Below, piece after piece: positions 49,944 to 53,607 of a stretch of DNA of 53,607 nucleotides (its first letter is position 1; each line of letters starts with the position of its first letter). Origin of the DNA: Bryobacterales bacterium (GTDB lineage: Bacteria; Acidobacteriota; Terriglobia; Bryobacterales; Bryobacteraceae); the NCBI GenBank assembly GCA_020852755.1, contig JADZAF010000008.1, positions 1 to 53,607 of the forward strand, read 5' to 3'. The notes under the pieces are model-generated. The model had not been told where the DNA came from. It did no database searches and saw only the letters and a program-made list of their open reading frames with translations. Both the position numbers and the translations under genes were made by a program.

Positions 49944-52118
49944 CTACCGCTCGACGATCCGCTCCCTGTCTACCTCGACTTTTCCATCTCCCCAGGCCAA
50001 CTGCCTGCCGCCGAATCCCCGGTAGATCCGCACCCGCCGCGACGATTCCAGCGGAAGCCCGTCCAGGCTGCGCATCACAAACAGCGTCGGCTCGCCATAC
50101 GAGAGGCCCGCGTAACGCGTGGCGCAGAAAGCGACAAGGCCGGGGCTGCGGACCAGGAATCCATAGCGTGGAAGGACCGCGTCCCCCACTGTGAACTCAC
50201 CCGAACCGTAATTCACCACGATCCGGACGTCCTCTCCGAAGCGCGTGGCCTCCGCGCTCCGGTCGGGCGTGAGAAAGCGGTGGTCGGTCATGGGCAGCAC
50301 CGCTGTGATGCGGCTCAGAGGGCTCAGCACCTCATAGGTGTTCTTGATGAACTGGTCCGTCAGGCCGAAACGTCCTCCGCGGGCGAAAATCAGCCGCTCG
50401 GAATCGCCTGCCGCGGGCTTGAACTCCTGCGCGGGATCGGTCCAGTAACGATGATTGCCGAACTGGTAGACCGGCATCTCGGCGTAGAGCACATGATCGA
50501 GGATGTAGCGCGCGTTGTCGGGCGCGGCGCGATCGCCCTGGTGTGTGTAGATCGGGATGGAGTCGCCGTAAACCAGCTCGAACAGCGGGATCACCGTACC
50601 CGCGATGCTGGGGATGTTGAAGCCGGTCTTGTGCGACATCAGGCCCTCGAAGTATTCCGCATGCGGAACCGCCCACTCGAAACCCTCCTCGCTGCCGAAG
50701 ATGCCGAACTGCCGGCGCGTGAAATCCAGCAGTTGCTCCCGGTAGCGCATGTCGTCCGCCTTGGTGGTGGGATGCTTCGGGTCGTGGCACACCTTCAACC
50801 GGTTGGCGGTGGTGCAATCGATGAAATACGCGGTGGGCGCGAACCGTTCCCGCACCTGGGGCAGGTTCTGCGGGCGCATGGCCAGTTCGAGTCCCTTGCG
50901 CGAGCAGATCAGGTAGCACTGGCCGCCCGCCCAGGCCCCGCCCTTCAGCATCGATCCGTCCGGGTTCTTGATAATGTGCTCCTGGCTCCAGGACGGCGCA
51001 TCCTGGTACAGGTCCTGATAGTTGTCGTGCAGGCCGAAGATCCAGCCCAGCGCTTTGGTCCGCCGCGAGCAATCGGCCAGCCCCGGGTTGCCGCCCAGTT
51101 CCGGCGCGGCGGGCAGGATGTCAGGGTGCTGGTTATCGTAGCCGCGCCGGATCCAGCCGGCCAGAATCAGCATGGCGCGGTCCATGTCCAGGTCACGGCG
51201 CAGGTGTTCGGCCAGCGCGGCCGCCTCGTCGAACGTGAAGTTGATTTCCAGCCTGTCCTTTCCATCCTTGCCGCGGGCCACCTGGCGGATGAAGGTGAAG
51301 GGCTTGATGTCCGCGGCGCCGAACAGCTTCGCGATGCCGGGATTCTCCTTCACCCGTTCCGCCAGCGGCTTGATGAGGCCGCGCCGGCGGGCGACGGAAC
51401 GGTAGGCCCCGGCGATCTCCACGTAACCGCCCCGGCCCAGGGGCTGCAGCCGCAGGGTGCGCGCACTGTCACGCAAGGCCAGGCCGGCCGTGAGCTGCCT
51501 GGGCTGGACCGTGTAATCGACCATCAACTCGGTGTACGGCGCATCCCAGGTGACCAGCAGCGCCGAGCCTTGCTTTACCGCGCCCAGCATGGCCATGGAA
51601 TACCCGGGACCCCAGGTCTGGTAGGCCGGCAGCCGGAACCCGTAGGGCTTGTCTCCTTCGGCCGTCACGCGCACGCCCATGCGGTTTGGCATCGCGTAGT
51701 AGTTCGCTTCTCCGGGACCGACCGCCAGTCCCCGCCGGATCAGTTGCACTTCCTGAATCTCTTTCCCCACGAAGGAGACGAACGGGCCCGAGAAGGAATA
51801 GATCATCGCGGGCGGGTTGGATTCCAGGCGGATGTGAAATTCCAGCTGCGGATCGGCCGCGTAGCTGAGCGTGCTTTCTCCGGACCGGACGGAGCCCGAC
51901 GGCTTTACCGGGACCACCTCATGATCGGTGTACACAATATGGGGAGTGCCGAGCGGCCACGCGACGCCGGACTGCTTGTCGAGTAGCCGCACGGCGCCGG
52001 CCGGATCGACCTCCACCCGCAGGTCCTGGTTCTCCAGGACAGGCGCGGGCGCGGCCGCCGCCGGCATCACCAGGAACAGGCAGAGAAGAGCGGGAGCGTA
52101 GAGGACAGGGAGCTTCAT
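49944..52118 (-). CDS. Exported DUF5696/GH101-like glycoside hydrolase
   Basis: 724 aa. Signal peptide (about 1-22, ending AAAAP). The N-terminal beta-sandwich (about 25-255) is like the galactose-mutarotase-type domain of GH31/GH101 enzymes. The barrel (about 265-600) contains LILAGWIRRGYDNQHPD, then GLHDNYQD, YFIDCTTAN and IFGSEEGFEWAVPH, with Asp in FID and Glu in SEEG as candidate catalytic acids. A C-terminal beta domain ends the protein. It resembles DUF5696 proteins, for which activity is poorly established. GGGAGG sits 6 nt before the ATG. It follows the carbon-nitrogen hydrolase gene by 55 bp on the same strand. Confidence 0.7.
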   Translation of the reverse strand: MKLPVLYAPALLCLFLVMPAAAAPAPVLENQDLRVEVDPAGAVRLLDKQSGVAWPLGTPHIVYTDHEVVPVKPSGSVRSGESTLSYAADPQLEFHIRLESNPPAMIYSFSGPFVSFVGKEIQEVQLIRRGLAVGPGEANYYAMPNRMGVRVTAEGDKPYGFRLPAYQTWGPGYSMAMLGAVKQGSALLVTWDAPYTELMVDYTVQPRQLTAGLALRDSARTLRLQPLGRGGYVEIAGAYRSVARRRGLIKPLAERVKENPGIAKLFGAADIKPFTFIRQVARGKDGKDRLEINFTFDEAAALAEHLRRDLDMDRAMLILAGWIRRGYDNQHPDILPAAPELGGNPGLADCSRRTKALGWIFGLHDNYQDLYQDAPSWSQEHIIKNPDGSMLKGGAWAGGQCYLICSRKGLELAMRPQNLPQVRERFAPTAYFIDCTTANRLKVCHDPKHPTTKADDMRYREQLLDFTRRQFGIFGSEEGFEWAVPHAEYFEGLMSHKTGFNIPSIAGTVIPLFELVYGDSIPIYTHQGDRAAPDNARYILDHVLYAEMPVYQFGNHRYWTDPAQEFKPAAGDSERLIFARGGRFGLTDQFIKNTYEVLSPLSRITAVLPMTDHRFLTPDRSAEATRFGEDVRIVVNYGSGEFTVGDAVLPRYGFLVRSPGLVAFCATRYAGLSYGEPTLFVMRSLDGLPLESSRRVRIYRGFGGRQLAWGDGKVEVDRERIVER

Positions 52119-52173
52119 GGGGAACCTCCCTGCCAGCGTAACCGAATCCCGCCGTGTCCCGGTGCGGGGAATT

Positions 52174-53544
52174 TCAGCGGAGGCCGGGCCGCGGCGCCGG
52201 TTCGAAGGCTGGGGCGGCCGGGATCATGGGCACGTGGCGCTGCAGCTTGGACTTGAAATCGCCCAGGCTTCTCCAGCGCGTGGTGGCGTTGAGGTCTACT
52301 TCCGCAACGGCCAGCGTGCCCCAGTCCTTCGCCAGAGAGAGCAGTTCTCCGGTGTGGGCCCAGACGGCGGTCAGCATCCAGTTGCGGGAGACGTCCTCGT
52401 AGGTGCTGCTGACCAGATAGACGTGATTCTCCACGGCCCGGGCCCGCGCCAGATCGGGATTGCAGCCCCACACCGGCCAGGCGATCACTTCCGCCCCGCG
52501 CTTGGTCAACTCGCGCGCCACTTCCGGAAAGAAGCCGTCATAGCAGATCATCATCCCGAGGGTTCCGAAGCGGGTGGAGAAGACCGGGTAATCGCGGCCC
52601 GGGGTAACGCCGCCGTTGGCCTCGCCGTCCGGCAAGGTCACTTTGCGGTACTTGCCCGCCACCTTCCCGTCCGGTCCGATGAGCACCGCCACGTTGTACA
52701 CCAGATGACCCTCCCGTTCCACCAGGCCGGCCACGATGTACAGGTTGTTCTCCCGGGCCAGCTCACCGAAGTAAACGGTGGATGGGCCGGGCACGGGTTC
52801 GGCCGCCGCGGCCATCGGCGCCCCGCTTTGGAAATACGTGAGGGTCTCGGGGAGCACGACCAGATCCGCCTTGCGGCGGCCGGCTTCGCGGATCAGGGGC
52901 GCGAACTGACGGCGCTTCTCCTCGGGAGTCCTGCCTTCCCTCGGACGGTAGTGAACAGCGGCGAGGCGCACTTTGCGCCCAGCCGGAGGGGCCGCCTCCT
53001 CGAATACCGGATCGCTCCACTCCACGCGCCCGTCCGCGTCCCAGCGGAAGTACATTTTCAGCACTGCCTGCGTGGCCGTGGAAGGCGCCGGCCAGGCGCC
53101 CGCCACTTCGGTCCAGCCGCCCGATTCCACGCGCTGATCGGTCGGATATTCGGGAGGGGTCCAGGCGGCAAAGCCTTTCAGGAAATTCTCCGCCAGCGGC
53201 CGGTCGTCCAACACCTGCCGGCCGTTCGGATCGAGCCACTCCACGGTTACCGGCGTAGACTGCTGGGGCCACTCGAGCCGTTCGGTGCGGCGATAGACGC
53301 GAAAGCGGTAGTGCTTTCCCCCCGCAACAGGAAAAGTGCGCGACCAGTAGCCGTTCACCCCGTCGCGCCCGCCCGCCTCGGCTACGAACGCTCCTTTACC
53401 GCCGCGGCCGCCCTGCTCCATGTACGAGAACCGCGGCTCAATCTCGCTCCGCGGAGCGGCGTGCGACCATCCGCCGGGCGACGCGGCCAAGGCGGGCAGG
53501 GCGAACGCCAGAACCGCCGTGCCGGATAACCCAAGAACATGCAT
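52174..53544 (-). CDS. Exported carbon-nitrogen hydrolase with N-terminal beta-sandwich domain
   Basis: 456 aa. Signal peptide (1-20, ending PALAA), a beta-rich domain (about 25-185) like the carbohydrate-binding or jelly-roll modules used by exported hydrolases, then a nitrilase-superfamily domain (about 190-440). The triad is Glu233 (VLPETL), Lys301 (YRKVTLP) and Cys334 (MICYDG). Full-length fusion of a binding module to an amidase suggests action on an amide in a polymer, such as an N-acyl sugar or peptide side chain; this is inference. GAGAGG lies 8 nt before the ATG. Likely co-transcribed with the glycoside hydrolase downstream. Confidence 0.87.
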   Translation of the reverse strand: MHVLGLSGTAVLAFALPALAASPGGWSHAAPRSEIEPRFSYMEQGGRGGKGAFVAEAGGRDGVNGYWSRTFPVAGGKHYRFRVYRRTERLEWPQQSTPVTVEWLDPNGRQVLDDRPLAENFLKGFAAWTPPEYPTDQRVESGGWTEVAGAWPAPSTATQAVLKMYFRWDADGRVEWSDPVFEEAAPPAGRKVRLAAVHYRPREGRTPEEKRRQFAPLIREAGRRKADLVVLPETLTYFQSGAPMAAAAEPVPGPSTVYFGELARENNLYIVAGLVEREGHLVYNVAVLIGPDGKVAGKYRKVTLPDGEANGGVTPGRDYPVFSTRFGTLGMMICYDGFFPEVARELTKRGAEVIAWPVWGCNPDLARARAVENHVYLVSSTYEDVSRNWMLTAVWAHTGELLSLAKDWGTLAVAEVDLNATTRWRSLGDFKSKLQRHVPMIPAAPAFEPAPRPGLR

Positions 53545-53564
53545 GGCAGGAACCTCTCCGCCAC

Positions 53565-53592
53565 ATTATCGCAGGGCGGCGCCGGGTTTCAG
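53565..53592 (-). promoter_or_regulatory. Promoter of the exported amidase-glycosidase pair
   Basis: On the minus strand, CTGAAA (53592-53587), 16-nt spacer, then extended -10 TGC-GATAAT (53570-53565), 20 nt before the start codon's ribosome-site region. Confidence 0.45.
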
Positions 53593-53607
53593 GCCCCGGC
53601 CGAAGCC

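Overview
The window is a 53.6 kb, GC-rich, densely packed piece of a bacterial chromosome. It holds no phage, transposase, CRISPR, rRNA or tRNA that I can see. Two very large Oar-like TonB-dependent receptors with N-terminal carboxypeptidase-regulatory domains, tandem DinB-fold proteins, Tat-exported Gfo/Idh/MocA and mannonate-dehydratase-like proteins, and abundant exported hydrolases suggest an Acidobacteriota member of the Solibacter/Bryobacter type. That assignment is inference from gene content; no marker gene was compared.

Layout. 1-2222 (-): a LysR regulator followed by two tandem DinB-fold proteins. 2329-8293 (+): gltBD, glutamate synthase, divergent from the LysR gene with a well-formed LysR-type operator between them. 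8300-11836: a GT2 glycosyltransferase (-), then lysS and a LolC/E-type permease (+). 11848-17818 (-): an SDR, then a CDH/HIT-like protein -> UxaA-type dehydratase -> DsbA-like protein -> M28 peptidase run. 17831-21275 (+): an ArnT-like GT39 transferase, an amidohydrolase and a frameshifted PH-domain-like membrane protein. 21291-26998 (-): a nitrilase-family amidase, the first TonB receptor and an alkaline phosphatase. 27016-27473: a gene-free stretch with inverted repeats.

27474-34258 (+) is a tightly coupled surface-glycan operon: a small beta-rich domain protein, an NAD-dependent epimerase and three polytopic GT39-like glycosyltransferases. The small protein is a stand-alone copy of the C-terminal domain of the first transferase. 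A GH42-like exported hydrolase follows.

36840-53544 looks like a sugar or sugar-acid utilisation region. It holds an IclR regulator with a duplicated 17-bp element at its promoter, a DapA/KDG-aldolase-family lyase, the second TonB receptor, an NHL-repeat lipoprotein, a Tat-exported mannonate-dehydratase-like protein, a Tat-exported Gfo/Idh/MocA oxidoreductase, a HEAT-repeat protein, a second Tat-exported mannonate-dehydratase paralogue, a metallophosphoesterase, a DUF5696/GH101-like glycoside hydrolase and a carbon-nitrogen hydrolase with an N-terminal binding domain. The oddest point is that enzyme families normally found in cytoplasmic hexuronate catabolism carry Tat signals here. This suggests an extracytoplasmic redox/elimination route for glycans, and it is my best candidate for an undescribed system.

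A recurring regulatory pattern is a sigma70-like -10 hexamer ending only 5-10 nt before the start codon, without a Shine-Dalgarno sequence. It appears at seven genes and implies widespread leaderless transcription. Other genes in the window have strong Shine-Dalgarno sequences.
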